Origin: Clostridia bacterium
GTDB lineage: Bacteria > Bacillota > Clostridia > Oscillospirales > SIG627
Direction of reading: 5' to 3'
Assembly (NCBI GenBank): GCA_017453605.1
Contig: JAFTEP010000202.1
Span: 1-7,250 of the forward strand
DNA: 7,250 nt
Both the position numbers and the translations under genes were made by a program. Shown here piece by piece: positions 6,260-7,250 of the stretch. The stretch's first letter is position 1; each line of letters starts with the position of its first letter. The notes under the pieces were generated by a model. The model was not told the origin of the DNA, ran no database searches, and saw only the letters and a list, made by a program, of their open reading frames with translations.

Positions 6260-7250
6260 TTATGCTATCGTCGCGGGATAGGTGAAGCTTCCGAGCTTTT
6301 TGAGTCTGTCGCAGCAGCCCGAGAGTTTTTTCATCATTTCCTCACCTTTGGGCGAGGATATCTCTCCCTCGACCTCCGCGTAGAAGTAGTACTGCCACAA
6401 AAGCTCCTTCATCGGTCTCGATCTGAGCGCCCTCATGTTGAAGCCCGCCGAGCCGATGATGTCTATCGCCTTCGCGAGAGATCCGGCTTCGTTTCTGACA
6501 GTGAACATTATCACCGAATGTACCCCGGAACTCTTGAGAGAGCCGGGCGCTCTCGAGAGCACGGCGAACCTCGTGGTGTTGACGGCGGTATCGGCGATGC
6601 TTTCGGCGAGAACGCTCAGGCCGTAAAGCCCGGCGGCTTCTCCGGCGGCTATTGCGGCAAGCGTCGGATCGCCGCTTTCGGCGACCTTTTTCGCGGCGAC
6701 CGCGGTGTTCTCGCAGGCTATTATCTCCCATCCGTGCTTCTGGATGAAGCTCTCGCACTGAGCCAAAGCCTGCGGATGGCTCACGATCTTTTTTATCCCT
6801 TCGATCTTTGTGCCCTTTATGCCGAGCAGACTGTGCCTGATCGCAAGATCGTAGATCCCCGTGACAAAAAGACTTCCGTTGAAGAGCATATCCGTCACCT
6901 GCGCGACTTCTCCCGCCGTGCTGTTCTCGATAGGGAGCACCGCGAGAGTGCATTCTCCGTCGGTCACCGCGTCGTACGCGCTCCGGAAGTCCTTTTTCGC
7001 GACGAGCCTCGCTCCGGGCACGATCTTTTTCGCGGCGATCCCGGCGTATGCGCCCGGCACTCCGCAGAACGCGACCGTCACTCCGTTGATCTTATCCTCC
7101 TGGAACGCGCGCGAGGTCTTCATCACGCCTCTGAGAAAATCGGCGTAATAGCTTTTCAATTCCTCGTCCGGGAAAGCGCCGACGTTCTTTCTTATGAGCG
7201 CTTCCTCTCTTTCTCTGTCGAGAACGGGAAGCCCTCTTTCGCGCTTGTAG
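6260..7250 (-). CDS. pheA: Bifunctional chorismate mutase / prephenate dehydratase (5' partial)
   Basis: This enzyme converts chorismate to prephenate and then to phenylpyruvate, the committed steps to phenylalanine, in the cytoplasm. The visible part is 329 residues and runs off the right edge. Residues 1-50 are the C-terminal half of an AroQ-type chorismate mutase: a DRER motif (R12, E13) and a Ser-x3-Gln pair (S46, Q50) match active-site positions of the E. coli P-protein. About 35-40 residues, including the first helix, should lie upstream. The prephenate dehydratase domain follows, with GVPGAY (63-68), PIENS (106-110), SHPQALAQC (157-165) and the catalytic NTTRF (224-228). A C-terminal ACT domain (about 245-320) suggests phenylalanine feedback. 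Its usual GALV and ESRP motifs read GSLA (256-259) and RSRP (276-279). The frame is open from 7249, so the TTG at 7157-7159 is internal and not a start. The stop is TAA at 6260-6262, 28 bases before aroB. It is the most upstream gene visible. Confidence 0.95.
   Translation of the reverse strand, partial: YKRERGLPVLDREREEALIRKNVGAFPDEELKSYYADFLRGVMKTSRAFQEDKINGVTVAFCGVPGAYAGIAAKKIVPGARLVAKKDFRSAYDAVTDGECTLAVLPIENSTAGEVAQVTDMLFNGSLFVTGIYDLAIRHSLLGIKGTKIEGIKKIVSHPQALAQCESFIQKHGWEIIACENTAVAAKKVAESGDPTLAAIAAGEAAGLYGLSVLAESIADTAVNTTRFAVLSRAPGSLKSSGVHSVIMFTVRNEAGSLAKAIDIIGSAGFNMRALRSRPMKELLWQYYFYAEVEGEISSPKGEEMMKKLSGCCDRLKKLGSFTYPATIA

Noticed and set aside
7157..7159. TTG as the start of a stand-alone prephenate dehydratase
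   Set aside because: The frame stays open to the right edge, and the upstream codons encode the conserved DRER part of an AroQ chorismate mutase, so the gene is a bifunctional enzyme cut by the window.

Overview
The window is one densely packed stretch of a biosynthetic operon read entirely from the minus strand. All eight genes belong to the shikimate pathway and its phenylalanine and tyrosine branches. I see no RNA genes, mobile elements, CRISPR arrays or terminators. The longest gap between genes is 28 bases, so no non-coding stretch needs separate description. The promoter and any leader control lie beyond position 7250, and the 3' end lies left of position 1.

Order in the direction of transcription (high to low coordinates): pheA (chorismate mutase-prephenate dehydratase, 5' end cut by the window), aroB (3-dehydroquinate synthase), aroC (chorismate synthase), an aroE-aroK fusion (shikimate dehydrogenase plus shikimate kinase in one polypeptide), aroQ (type II 3-dehydroquinase), aroA (EPSP synthase), tyrA (prephenate dehydrogenase) and aroF (class I DAHP synthase, 3' end cut by the window). 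Together they encode every step from phosphoenolpyruvate and erythrose 4-phosphate to chorismate (AroF, AroB, AroQ, AroE, AroK, AroA, AroC). They also encode chorismate to prephenate and on to phenylpyruvate (PheA) and 4-hydroxyphenylpyruvate (TyrA). The final transaminase is not in the window. Gene order does not follow pathway order: the enzyme of the first step, AroF, is encoded last.

The genes are translationally coupled. Three successive junctions (aroC/aroEK, aroEK/aroQ, aroQ/aroA) are ATGA stop-start overlaps, aroA overlaps tyrA by 11 bases, and the other gaps are 2, 16 and 28 bases.

The organism is probably an anaerobic gut-type member of the Clostridia (Oscillospirales/Ruminococcaceae-like or a relative). 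The reasons are the moderately high GC, the strong GGAGG-type ribosome binding sites, the AroQ-type chorismate mutase-prephenate dehydratase fusion, the type II dehydroquinase, and AroF/AroC sequence motifs that I recall from that group. This is inference from motif memory, not a search.

No unknown system is visible; the pathway is standard. Two points deserve a second look. One is the AroE-AroK fusion. The other is a sharp change in codon choice inside tyrA (between about 604 and 706): arginine switches from mostly AGA/AGG to only CGC/CGG, and the new style continues through aroF. This suggests a recombination joint or an assembly chimera.
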